A stretch of DNA of 64,000 bases, from assembly GCA_016715995.1 (NCBI GenBank), contig JADJXF010000021.1:1-64000 (forward strand), read 5' to 3'. Origin of the DNA: Flavobacteriales bacterium (lineage in GTDB: Bacteria; Bacteroidota; Bacteroidia; Flavobacteriales_F; PHOS-HE28). A model generated the notes under the pieces. That model saw only the letters and a program-made list of their open reading frames with translations. It searched no databases and was not told the origin of the DNA. Made by a program: the position numbers and the translations under genes. Below are positions 20,215 to 27,495 of this stretch, in pieces (within the stretch, counting starts at the first letter, position 1; every line of letters starts with the position of its first letter).

Positions 20215-21312
20215 ATGATCACCATCGACAAGGTCACCGCCCTCAACGAGCGCCTCGAAGCCCTCAAGGGCTACCTCGACATCGAGGAGAAGCGCGGCCG
20301 CATCCTGGAGGAGGAGAAGTACACCCACGACCCCGACTTCTGGAACGACCAGAAGAAGGCCCAGGTGGTGATGCACAAGATCCGCGAATTGAAGCGGTGG
20401 GTAGGTCTCTATGAGAGCGTGGCCCGCGAGCTGGATGACCTCGGTGTGATGTTCGAGTTCTGGAAGGCCAAAGAGGTGACCGAGGCTGAGGTGGAGGTCC
20501 AGTTCAAGAAGGCGTCGGAGGCGCTCGAAGAGCTCGAGTTCAAGAACATGCTCAGCGCCGAGGAGGATCCGCTCAGCGCGGTGGTGCAGATCACCAGTGG
20601 CGCGGGCGGCACCGAGAGCAATGATTGGGCACTCATGCTCCTGCGCATGTACCGCATGTGGGCCGATAAGGAAGGGTATGCGGTGAAGGTGCTCGACTAC
20701 CAGGACGGCGAGGCGGCCGGCATCAAGCAAGCCACACTGGAAGTGGCCGGCGAATTCGCCTTCGGCATGCTGAAGGGGGAGAATGGCGTGCACCGCTTGG
20801 TGCGCATCAGCCCTTTCGACAGCAACGCCCGCAGGCACACCAGCTTCGTGAGCGTGTACGTGTACCCGCTGGTGGACGAGACCATCGAGATCGACATCAA
20901 CCCCGCCGACATCACCTGGGACACTTTCCGCAGCGGCGGCGCTGGCGGACAGAACGTGAACAAGGTGGAGACCGGCGTGCGACTGCGCCATGGCCCCACG
21001 GGCATCATCATCGAGAACACCGAAACGCGCAGCCAGCTGGACAACAAGAGCAAGGCGCTGCAGCTGCTCAAGAGCCAGCTCTACGAGGCGGAACTTGAGA
21101 AACGCCGTACTAAGCGCAGCGAGATCGAGGCGGGTAAGAAGAAGATCGAATGGGGGAGCCAGATCCGCAACTACGTGCTGCAACCGTACAAGCTGGTGAA
21201 GGACGTGCGCACCGAGCATGAGACGAGCAACGTCGATGACGTACTCAACGGCGACATCGGCGAGTTCCTGAAGGCCTACCTGATGATGCACGGACAGAGC
21301 CAGAAGGTCTGA
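20215..21312 (+). CDS. prfB: Peptide chain release factor 2
   Basis: 365 residues. The codon-recognition tripeptide S199-P200-F201 marks RF2 (UAA/UGA), and G244-G245-Q246 is the peptidyl-hydrolysis motif (FRSGGAGGQNVNKVET). Start at 20215 gives MITIDKVTALNERLEALKGYLD. Most bacterial prfB genes have an in-frame TGA near codon 26 needing a +1 frameshift; here the KGYLDIEEK region reads straight through. TACTTTCG at 20196-20203, a one-mismatch -7 box, may be its promoter. Confidence 0.95.
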   Translation: MITIDKVTALNERLEALKGYLDIEEKRGRILEEEKYTHDPDFWNDQKKAQVVMHKIRELKRWVGLYESVARELDDLGVMFEFWKAKEVTEAEVEVQFKKASEALEELEFKNMLSAEEDPLSAVVQITSGAGGTESNDWALMLLRMYRMWADKEGYAVKVLDYQDGEAAGIKQATLEVAGEFAFGMLKGENGVHRLVRISPFDSNARRHTSFVSVYVYPLVDETIEIDINPADITWDTFRSGGAGGQNVNKVETGVRLRHGPTGIIIENTETRSQLDNKSKALQLLKSQLYEAELEKRRTKRSEIEAGKKKIEWGSQIRNYVLQPYKLVKDVRTEHETSNVDDVLNGDIGEFLKAYLMMHGQSQKV

Positions 21313-21318
21313 GCCCGG

Positions 21319-21391
21319 GTCGGCAGTTGCCAGTTGGCAGTTGCCCGACCCCCGAGAATGTACTGCCAACTGATTACTGCCAACTGCCGAC
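21319..21391. repeat. Intergenic dyad element, copy 2 (GGCAGTTG/CAACTGCC)
   Basis: Fills the prfB-fumC gap. The left arm begins GTCGGCAGTTG and contains CAGTTGGCAGT; the right arm contains ACTGCCAACTG twice and ends CAACTGCCGAC. The arms are inverted repeats of each other, so the transcript can fold into a long imperfect hairpin ending 4 bases before the fumC ATG. Confidence 0.65.
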
Positions 21392-21395
21392 TGAA

Positions 21396-22790
21396 ATGGA
21401 CTACCGGATCGAGAAAGACACCATGGGCGAGGTGAAAGTCCCCACGGACAAGTACTGGGGCGCGCAAACGGAGCGCAGCCGTAACAACTTCAGGATCGGC
21501 CCTCCGGGCAGCATGCCGCGTGAGATCGTGCATGCATTCGCTTTTTTGAAGAAAGCCGCCGCGCTCACCAACCTGGAACTGGGCAAGCTTCCGCAGGACA
21601 AGTGCGACCTCATCGGCAAGGTCTGCGACGAGATCCTCGCCGGCAAACTCGACGACCAGTTCCCGCTGGTGATCTGGCAGACGGGCAGCGGCACGCAGAG
21701 CAACATGAACGTGAACGAGGTGATCGCGTACCGCGCGCACGTCTTGTCTGGCGGCCATCTCACCGATGAGCAGAAGGTGCTCAACCCCAACGATGACGTT
21801 AACAAGAGCCAGAGCAGCAACGACACCTTCCCCACGGCCATGCACATCGCGGCCTACAAACTCACGGTGGAGGTCACCATCCCCGGCGTGAAGAAGCTGC
21901 GGGATACGCTGGCGAGGAAGACCAAGGACTTCAAGAACATCGTGAAGACGGGCCGCACGCATTTCATGGACGCCACGCCGCTCACCTTGGGCCAGGAGTT
22001 CAGCGGCTACGTGCAACAACTGGACAATGGTCTTCGCGCCATCGAGAATGCCTTGCACATGATCGGCGAGCTGGCATTGGGCGGAACCGCGGTCGGGACC
22101 GGCCTCAATGCCCCCAAGGGCTACGCCGTGAAAGTGGCCGAGCAGATCGGACGGCTGACGGGTCTGCCCTTCGTGAGCGCACCGAACAAGTTCGAGGCCC
22201 TCGCCGCGCACGATGCCATGGTGGAGCTCAGCGGCGCGTTGAAGCGCCTTGCGGTCAGCCTGATGAAGATCGCCAACGACATCCGCATCCTCAGCAGCGG
22301 CCCGCGCAGCGGCATCGGCGAGCTCATCATCCCCGATAACGAGCCGGGCTCATCCATCATGCCCGGCAAGGTGAACCCGACACAACCGGAGGCGCTGACG
22401 ATGGTGTGCGCCCAGGTCATCGGCAATGATGTGGCCGTGAGCATCGGCGGCATGCAAGGCCACTTCGAGCTGAATGTCTTCAAGCCTGTGATCGCAGCCA
22501 ATGTGCTGCAGAGCGCGCGCTTGCTCGGTGATGCTTGCGTGAGCTTCAATGACAAGTGCGCCGAGGGGATACAGCCGAATGAAGAGGTGATCAAGCACCA
22601 CCTGAACAACTCCCTGATGCTGGTCACCAGCCTCAATCCGCACATCGGCTACTACAAGGCCGCCGAGATCGCGAAGAAGGCGCACAAGGAGGGCACCACC
22701 TTGAAGGAGGCCGCGCTCACGCTCGGGTACGTGACCAGCGAACAGTTCGACCTCTGGTGCGATCCGAGCAAGATGGTGAGCGAGGGGTGA
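21396..22790 (+). CDS. fumC: Class II fumarate hydratase
   Basis: 464 residues, normal for oxygen-stable, iron-independent fumarase of the TCA cycle. The fumarase/aspartase signature GSSIMPGKVNP is present near residue 317. Other markers: the start MDYRIEKDTMGEVKVP, SGTQSNMNVNEV and TGRTHFMDATPLTLGQE. The start at 21396 lies just after the dyad element. Followed 36 bases later by the Crp-type regulator; no functional link implied. Confidence 0.95.
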   Translation: MDYRIEKDTMGEVKVPTDKYWGAQTERSRNNFRIGPPGSMPREIVHAFAFLKKAAALTNLELGKLPQDKCDLIGKVCDEILAGKLDDQFPLVIWQTGSGTQSNMNVNEVIAYRAHVLSGGHLTDEQKVLNPNDDVNKSQSSNDTFPTAMHIAAYKLTVEVTIPGVKKLRDTLARKTKDFKNIVKTGRTHFMDATPLTLGQEFSGYVQQLDNGLRAIENALHMIGELALGGTAVGTGLNAPKGYAVKVAEQIGRLTGLPFVSAPNKFEALAAHDAMVELSGALKRLAVSLMKIANDIRILSSGPRSGIGELIIPDNEPGSSIMPGKVNPTQPEALTMVCAQVIGNDVAVSIGGMQGHFELNVFKPVIAANVLQSARLLGDACVSFNDKCAEGIQPNEEVIKHHLNNSLMLVTSLNPHIGYYKAAEIAKKAHKEGTTLKEAALTLGYVTSEQFDLWCDPSKMVSEG

Positions 22791-22826
22791 GGCCTCGCGG
22801 AGGATCGGAGCCATTACCTTCCGCGC

Positions 22827-23471
22827 ATGTTCACGGATACGAAGCTCCAGAGGGAGTTCGACCAGGTCGTGGTCCATCGGTCGCTGAAAGCAGGAACGGA
22901 GATGATGCGCACGGGCGATCCGATCACGCACATCCCCATTGTCGAGAAGGGAAGCCTGCGCATCCTGGCGCAGGACCCGGAGGGCCGGGAGCGTTTCCTC
23001 TACCACATCATGCCGGGGGAATCCTGTGCCATGTCGCTCACCTGCTGCGGATCAAAGCGCACCAGCAGTGTGATGGCGGTGGTGGAGGAGGATGCGGACC
23101 TGCTGCTGGTGCCTGCCCGTTACATGGAGGAGTGGATGGTGTACCCCGAATGGCGCCGTTTCGTCAACGACACGCAAACCCAGCGTTTCGGTGAGTTGTT
23201 GGAGACGATAGAAGTGGTGGCTTTCCACAAGTTGGATGAGCAGCTCTGGAATTACCTGGTGAAGCGCGTCCAGGCCACGGGCACCCACGTGCTGAAGGCC
23301 ACGCATCAGGATATCGCGCAGGAGCTGAATTCACCCCGGGAGGTGATCACGCGCTTACTGCATCAGCTTCAGCGCATGGGCCGCGTCACCGTGTCACGCG
23401 GCTCCATTGAGGTCCACTTGGCTGCGGATTGGCGGCCGCCGCTAGACAAAGGGTTGAAGGACGCTCTGTAG
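22827..23471 (+). CDS. Crp/Fnr-family regulator, predicted sulfur-regulon activator
   Basis: 214 residues. Cyclic-nucleotide-type beta-barrel (about 15-115), dimerisation helix, and a C-terminal winged HTH. The recognition helix SPREVITRLLHQL has R171-E172-xxx-R176, the Crp residues that contact GTGA half-sites, not the E-xx-SR of Fnr. In the effector pocket the Crp GELG region is replaced by GESCAMSLTCC (Cys67, Cys73, Cys74), suggesting a thiol or persulfide sensor instead of cAMP. Four perfect GTGA-N6-TCAC sites precede sulfur genes within the next 13 kb. The 3' end overlaps convergent thioredoxin by 30 bases. Confidence 0.82.
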   Translation: MFTDTKLQREFDQVVVHRSLKAGTEMMRTGDPITHIPIVEKGSLRILAQDPEGRERFLYHIMPGESCAMSLTCCGSKRTSSVMAVVEEDADLLLVPARYMEEWMVYPEWRRFVNDTQTQRFGELLETIEVVAFHKLDEQLWNYLVKRVQATGTHVLKATHQDIAQELNSPREVITRLLHQLQRMGRVTVSRGSIEVHLAADWRPPLDKGLKDAL

Positions 23472-23756
23472 TTGCGCGGCGCTGATCACGCCGGATTTGC
23501 GCCACACCACCTGCCCGTTCTTGAAGATCGCCAAGGTGGGCACGCCACGAACGCCATAGGCTTGCGCCGCAGCCGGGTTCTTGTCCACGTCGATCTTGAT
23601 CACCGTGGCGCGGTCGCCTACCATGCCCTTGAACTCGTCGAGGATGGGCTTCATCATCTTGCACGGTCCGCACCATTCGGCGAAGAAGTCCACGACCACC
23701 GGCTTATCGCCGTTGATTAGTTGCTGGAAGGACATGGGTTTGGTCTCCATGGTCAT
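23442..23756 (-). CDS. Thioredoxin
   Basis: 104 residues with the active site WCGPC (Cys29, Cys32) and the cis-proline loop VRGVPTLAIF. Last gene of the DUF2892-DUF6132-rhodanese-DUF2892 operon, its ATG overlapping the preceding stop (ATGA). In this context it likely reduces persulfides formed on the neighbouring rhodanese, which is an inference. Convergent overlap with the Crp-type gene. Confidence 0.92.
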   Translation of the reverse strand: MTMETKPMSFQQLINGDKPVVVDFFAEWCGPCKMMKPILDEFKGMVGDRATVIKIDVDKNPAAAQAYGVRGVPTLAIFKNGQVVWRKSGVISAAQLQSVLQPFV

Positions 23757-23998
23757 CGGATCTCTTCGTAAGTGATCTCTTTACGAGCAGGGCCTTTCGT
23801 GGCGCTGCGTTCCGTTCTTGGTGCGCACGCGGCACCGCAACAACCGATGTTGAATACGGCCTGCATGCCGAAGAAGGCCGCTGCCGCATAAGCGACGGGC
23901 TCCTGATTGGTGATCGCAGCGGCCAGGAATACCAATGCGAACACCAAGCGCAGTGCTCGTTGGAAGTCCCAGTTGCGGAGCAGCCGATCCCTCATCAT
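23753..23998 (-). CDS. DUF2892 (YgaP-like) membrane protein
   Basis: 81 residues with two hydrophobic helices (LRLVFALVFLAAAI and YAAAAFFGMQAVFNIG) and a Cys motif after the second (IGCCGAAC). DUF2892 proteins often pair with rhodanese domains, as in E. coli YgaP where one protein holds both. The start at 23998 overlaps the rhodanese stop (ATGATG); an earlier ATG at 24028 is possible but lies inside the rhodanese gene. Confidence 0.78.
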   Translation of the reverse strand: MMRDRLLRNWDFQRALRLVFALVFLAAAITNQEPVAYAAAAFFGMQAVFNIGCCGAACAPRTERSATKGPARKEITYEEIR

Positions 23999-24300
23999 TT
24001 CTTCAGCAGGTTGTTGAGGCTGGTCCAAGGGCCACCATTGTAGGCCTCAAAGCCCTGGCCCTTGAACACGTCCACGGCCATCCCGCTGCGCGCCCCGCTG
24101 CGGCAGCAGGTGATCACGGGCTTGCCTTTGGGGATGCGATGCAGGTTCTGCGTGAGGGAATCCAGCGGGATGTTAATGGATCCCTTCACATGTCCCTCGG
24201 CGTATTCGCTCTTGGTCCGGACATCCACGATGGTGGCATCCTGGGCAAGGACTTGGGTGAGGTCCACCTTGGGACCCATTCCGAAAAGTGCGCGGAGCAT
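23995..24300 (-). CDS. Single-domain rhodanese
   Basis: 101-residue cytoplasmic rhodanese-like sulfurtransferase. The active-site loop is CRSGAR with catalytic Cys66 (ITCCRSGARSGM); the structural motifs IVDVRTKSEYAEGHVKGSIN and GFEAYNGGPW-SL agree with the family. Start at 24300 (MLRALFGMGPKVDL) is chosen because the upstream open frame overlaps DUF6132 out of frame. Expected to carry a persulfide between donors and thioredoxin. Confidence 0.88.
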   Translation of the reverse strand: MLRALFGMGPKVDLTQVLAQDATIVDVRTKSEYAEGHVKGSINIPLDSLTQNLHRIPKGKPVITCCRSGARSGMAVDVFKGQGFEAYNGGPWTSLNNLLKK

Positions 24301-24308
24301 GGTGGTGT

Positions 24309-24524
24309 TTATTCGGTTGTGTTGTTGTGCTGGACTGGGTCTTTCTGGTCGCGCTTGAAGGTGTTCACCAAGAGGCCACCCATGAAGGCCCCGTACAAGC
24401 TGCTGTTCATGGGGCTGCTGGTGATCGCGCATCCGGTGGTGCAGCCGAAGTAGTTCCAATAGAGCCAACCACTCAAGCCACCCAGCAGGACGCCGATCGC
24501 GGTGAAGAGCAACGCGTACCTCAT
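24309..24524 (-). CDS. DUF6132 small membrane protein
   Basis: 71 residues, two hydrophobic segments (ALLFTAIGVLLGGLSGWLYW and LYGAFMGGLLVN) with a conserved GCTTGCAITSSP loop between them. This Bacteroidota family is regularly found next to DUF2892/rhodanese genes; function unknown. The two cysteines of the loop could carry sulfane sulfur, which is speculation. The start overlaps the preceding stop by 4 bases. Confidence 0.75.
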   Translation of the reverse strand: MRYALLFTAIGVLLGGLSGWLYWNYFGCTTGCAITSSPMNSSLYGAFMGGLLVNTFKRDQKDPVQHNNTTE

Positions 24525-24724
24525 TTCTTTGAACAGGTGCTGATGCCGAGTGGCGCGTAGAGCGGGCAGAAGCCGATGAAGCTCGTCAATGCGAGCACCG
24601 CTGCTACGATGAGCAGCACGATGCCCAAGGTGCCCTCGATGCGGCCGGTGAAGTAGAGCACCGCGATCACCACGGCGATGATCAGGCGGATGATGCGGTC
24701 GGCGGATCCCATGTTGGCTTTCAT
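24521..24724 (-). CDS. DUF2892 (YgaP-like) membrane protein, first gene of operon
   Basis: 67 residues: MGSADRIIRLIIAVVIAVLY, then GIVLLIVAAVLALTSFIGFC ending PLYAPLGISTC. Classical DUF2892 pattern with two helices and the Cys-containing CPLY motif. First gene of a five-gene operon (24724 to 23442) with ATGA overlaps throughout; preceded by a TTTG -7 box and a GTGA-N6-TCAC operator. Confidence 0.85.
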   Translation of the reverse strand: MKANMGSADRIIRLIIAVVIAVLYFTGRIEGTLGIVLLIVAAVLALTSFIGFCPLYAPLGISTCSKK

Positions 24725-24743
24725 CGCGTGTGTTTTGGTGAGG

Positions 24744-24787
24744 CAAAGGTCGAGCGAAGGCTACCTGCGGGCCGTGACGATCATCAC
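24744..24787 (-). promoter_or_regulatory. Crp-type operator and -7 box of the rhodanese/thioredoxin operon
   Basis: GTGACGATCATCAC at 24774-24787 is a perfect GTGA-N6-TCAC dyad. The box GACCTTTG (24751 to 24744) lies 36.5 bases from the operator centre to its last G, placing the operator near -42, the class II activator position. There is no -33 TTG, as expected for an activated promoter. The site lies in the divergent gap before 24876 and might also act on that gene. Confidence 0.65.
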
Positions 24788-24875
24788 CATGGGGTCTCAG
24801 GCGCAGGGTTTGTTTTGTTGCGGATGCCACGTCGCTGTTGAGGACTTGAATGACTGAACCCAAAACCCTTGATCG

Positions 24876-26215
24876 ATGATTCGTCGTTTCGCTTTCGCCG
24901 CGCTCTTCGCGCCAGTTGTGCTTGTTGCCCAGGAAGTGGGGACTCGTGATGTGGTGCTCCAGGAGATCACCATTCCCGGTATGCCCGGATTGCAGTCCTT
25001 CGCATGGGGACAGCACGGTGGTCAGTGGTTCCTGATCGGAGGCCGCACCGATGGTTTGCATTGCCCGGTGTGATGAATGCCATCCGCAATGGTCAGCCCA
25101 TCAATTCCTTCTTCCGGCAACTCACCGATGCGCGCATGGAAGTGACAGGTGGCCAGATGCGCTTGATGGATGATCGATTCTACTTGGTCGGCGGTCAGCG
25201 CTTCATCGGTCGATACAACCCCCAAGGCCCCACCTTCGGTCCCGGTTTCATTCAGGAGTACAGCAACTCCATCCGGCGCTTCGCCATCGACGACGATGGA
25301 GTCGGCCTAGGCATCTCGGACTACTGGACCGTGGTGGATACCGTGAACCTGCATCGCCGGGATTACAACATGCTTCCGCAGATCTTCCCCGACGGCAGTG
25401 AAGGCCTCACTGTGTTCAGCGGGGTCTTCCAATACGCTGCCGATGTGCCATGGCTGAACACAGTGGACATCGTGGGGACCAGCTACACGGTGGTGCCCGA
25501 TTTCGAGCAACTGCTGAACCAGTACCATAGCGCGCATGCCACGGCGATCGATGCCGGGACGAACACCATGTACTCCTTGTTCTTCGGCGGTATCGGACGC
25601 TACTATTTCAATGGCAACCAACTGATGGACGACCCGAGCGTTCCCTTCGTGAGCACCATCAGCCTCGTGACGCGCGATGCCACTGGGGCGATGGAAGAGA
25701 CCGCCATCGGGGACATGCCCGCCTTGCTCGGTGCCAGCGCGGAATTCATCCCATGGCCCGCAACGCCTCAGTACAGCAATGGCATCCTGCGGTTGGACCA
25801 GTTCAGTGGGGATACGGTGGTGGCAGGGCATATCGTTGGTGGCATCCAGAGCTCGGCGCCCAACATCTTCTTCATCAACACCGGCACCCAGAGTGATGCC
25901 ACACCGCGTGTGTTCAAGGTGCTGCTCGTTGAGCCTTCATCTACGGGAGTGCATGCCAACGAGTCGCCGACCGCCACCATGAGCTTCGTGCGCGAAAGTG
26001 ATCAGCTCAGGGTTCAGTTGAGTGCCCTGACCCCTGGTGCGACGAGCTTGCGCTTGATTGATACCACGGGACGTGCGTTGCGCATTGTGGTGGATGCGCT
26101 CCTGCCCGGCGGCGACCGCTCCTATTCCATTCCGTTGGCCGGCCTCGCGCCCGGTGCGTATGTCGTGGAACTCCGCAACGGCGGTCGACAGGTGTCGCAA
26201 CGATTCATCCGCTGA
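24876..26215 (+). CDS. Secreted protein with T9SS-like C-terminal domain (one frameshift)
   Basis: About 446 residues if one base is restored. Signal peptide MIRRFAFAALFAPVVLVAQ, then a domain of unknown function, then a C-terminal module ending TSLRLIDTTGRAL ... GAYVVELRNGGRQVSQRFIR that resembles the T9SS sorting domain. The frame is broken near 25063, where CCCGGTGTG would read on correctly with one more G (LHCP then GVMNAIRNG); a homopolymer error is the simplest explanation. The N-terminal part stops at 25073; the rest is open to 26215. Divergent from the DUF2892 operon. Confidence 0.7.
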
Positions 26216-26286
26216 GGCGGGTGCGTGGATGGCATCCAGCGCTTCCGCGCAGTTTCTGACTAGGTACGACCCAACTTGGCGCTGTT

Positions 26287-26330
26287 GTGATGAAGGTCAC
26301 TCGGGACGGCCCGTGATTGTCGTCCCTTTG
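26287..26330 (+). promoter_or_regulatory. Crp-type operator and -7 box of the peroxiredoxin gene
   Basis: GTGATGAAGGTCAC at 26287-26300 is a perfect GTGA-N6-TCAC. The box TCCCTTTG (26323-26330) ends 36.5 bases from the operator centre, the same geometry as the other sulfur promoters. The ATG at 26350 lies about 15 bases after the predicted transcription start. Confidence 0.65.
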
Positions 26331-26349
26331 TACCGTCTTTAACGACTCA

Positions 26350-27006
26350 ATGATCATGGAACATACAAGCATGCCCCGCATTGGAGATCCTGCCCCCGAT
26401 TTCGAAGCCCTGACCACAACCGGTCCGATGAAGTTCAGTGAGTACATCAAGAACAGCTGGACCATTCTCTTCAGCCACCCGGCGGACTTCACTCCCGTAT
26501 GCACCACGGAGCTTTCGGGCTTCGCGCAGGAGAAGCAATGGTTCGCGGAGCGCAATACGAAGCTCATTGGCGAGAGCATCGACAGCATCCATAGCCACAT
26601 CGCCTGGGTGCAGGCCGTGCGTGAGAAGACCGGTGTATTCATGGACTTCCCCATCATCGCCGACATCGATATGAAGGTGGCGCGCCTCTACGGCATGCTT
26701 CACGAGAATGCCAGCAACACCGCTGCGGTGCGTGCCGTGTTCTTCATCGATCCCAAAGGCATCATCCGCCTCATCATGTATTACCCGCTGAACGTGGGCC
26801 GCAACATGGAGGAGATCAAGCGTGTGCTGGAGGCCATGCAGACCGCTGACGCCAATTCATGCGCCATGCCTTTGAACTGGAAGAAAGGAGAGAAGGTGAT
26901 CGTGCCACCGCCCAAGACCTTGAAGGACCTGGATGCGCGCCTCAACGAGAAGGGCATCGAGTTAATCGACTTCTACCTCGCGAAGAAGCAGCTGGAAACA
27001 GCGTAG
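26350..27006 (+). CDS. Peroxiredoxin, Prx6-like
   Basis: 218 residues. Peroxidatic Cys51 in DFTPVCTTEL; the Prx6-type C-terminal domain (PLNVGRNMEEIKRVLEAMQ, LPLNWKKGEKVIVPPP-type segment) is present, with an extra Cys in ANSCAMPLNW that may resolve the sulfenic acid. Reduces peroxides and possibly persulfides. Start 26350 or 26356 fits the mapped promoter; the longer ORF from 26317 would begin upstream of the -7 box. Ends before a strong bidirectional terminator. Confidence 0.9.
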   Translation: MIMEHTSMPRIGDPAPDFEALTTTGPMKFSEYIKNSWTILFSHPADFTPVCTTELSGFAQEKQWFAERNTKLIGESIDSIHSHIAWVQAVREKTGVFMDFPIIADIDMKVARLYGMLHENASNTAAVRAVFFIDPKGIIRLIMYYPLNVGRNMEEIKRVLEAMQTADANSCAMPLNWKKGEKVIVPPPKTLKDLDARLNEKGIELIDFYLAKKQLETA

Positions 27007-27021
27007 TCAAGGTTGCTTGTT

Positions 27022-27055
27022 ACGAAGAAGGCTTCCGCGCGGAAGCCTTCTTCGT
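27022..27055. terminator. Perfect 34-bp palindrome, bidirectional terminator
   Basis: Two 17-base arms (ACGAAGAAGGCTTCCGC and its exact complement) with no mismatch, placed between the convergent peroxiredoxin gene and the rhodanese lipoprotein at the end of the sulfur operon. It can terminate transcription from both sides. Confidence 0.85.
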
Positions 27056-27075
27056 TTGAATACTATCGTTGCTTT

Positions 27076-27492
27076 TCAGCGCGCAACAGGTTTACCGGCG
27101 GCGCTCCACGCATTGAAGCCTCCTTGCAAGTCGGTCACATCCGTGAAACCCTTGTTCCGCAGGAAGGCGCTGGCCGCGGCACTGCGGCGACCCGAGGCGC
27201 AATAGACCATCACGGGACGAGCCTTGTCCAGCGTGTTCCACTCGGCCTCCAGTTGTCCGCCTGTCCAGTCCATGAGCCGTGCATCGCCAATGTGGCCCGC
27301 GCTGTACTCACTCGGAGTGCGCACATCGATTAGTTGCACATGGCTGTTCACCAGCAGGGCGCTGTACGCATCTGGTGCAAGCGGCGGCTTGGCGCCGGTG
27401 CCTTGACAAGCCCCGATGGACACCAGCATGAAGAGCAACGCAGCGGAAAGGAAGATTCCGAATGGCAATGCAGGTGTGTTGGGATGGCGCAT
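27076..27492 (-). CDS. Rhodanese-domain lipoprotein
   Basis: 138 residues: signal with lipobox SIGAC (Cys29), then one rhodanese domain with LIDVRTPSEYSAGHIGDA and active site CASGRRS (Cys98), ending FTDVTDLQGGFNAWSAAGKP. A periplasm-facing sulfurtransferase. Last gene of the large sulfur operon, 3 bases after the porin stop. Confidence 0.9.
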   Translation of the reverse strand: MRHPNTPALPFGIFLSAALLFMLVSIGACQGTGAKPPLAPDAYSALLVNSHVQLIDVRTPSEYSAGHIGDARLMDWTGGQLEAEWNTLDKARPVMVYCASGRRSAAASAFLRNKGFTDVTDLQGGFNAWSAAGKPVAR

Positions 27493-27495
27493 GGT

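Noticed and set aside
20116..21369. A 417-codon open frame antisense to prfB
   Set aside because: It mirrors the GC-rich codons of prfB, has a low-complexity His/Leu/Val composition and no recognisable domain.
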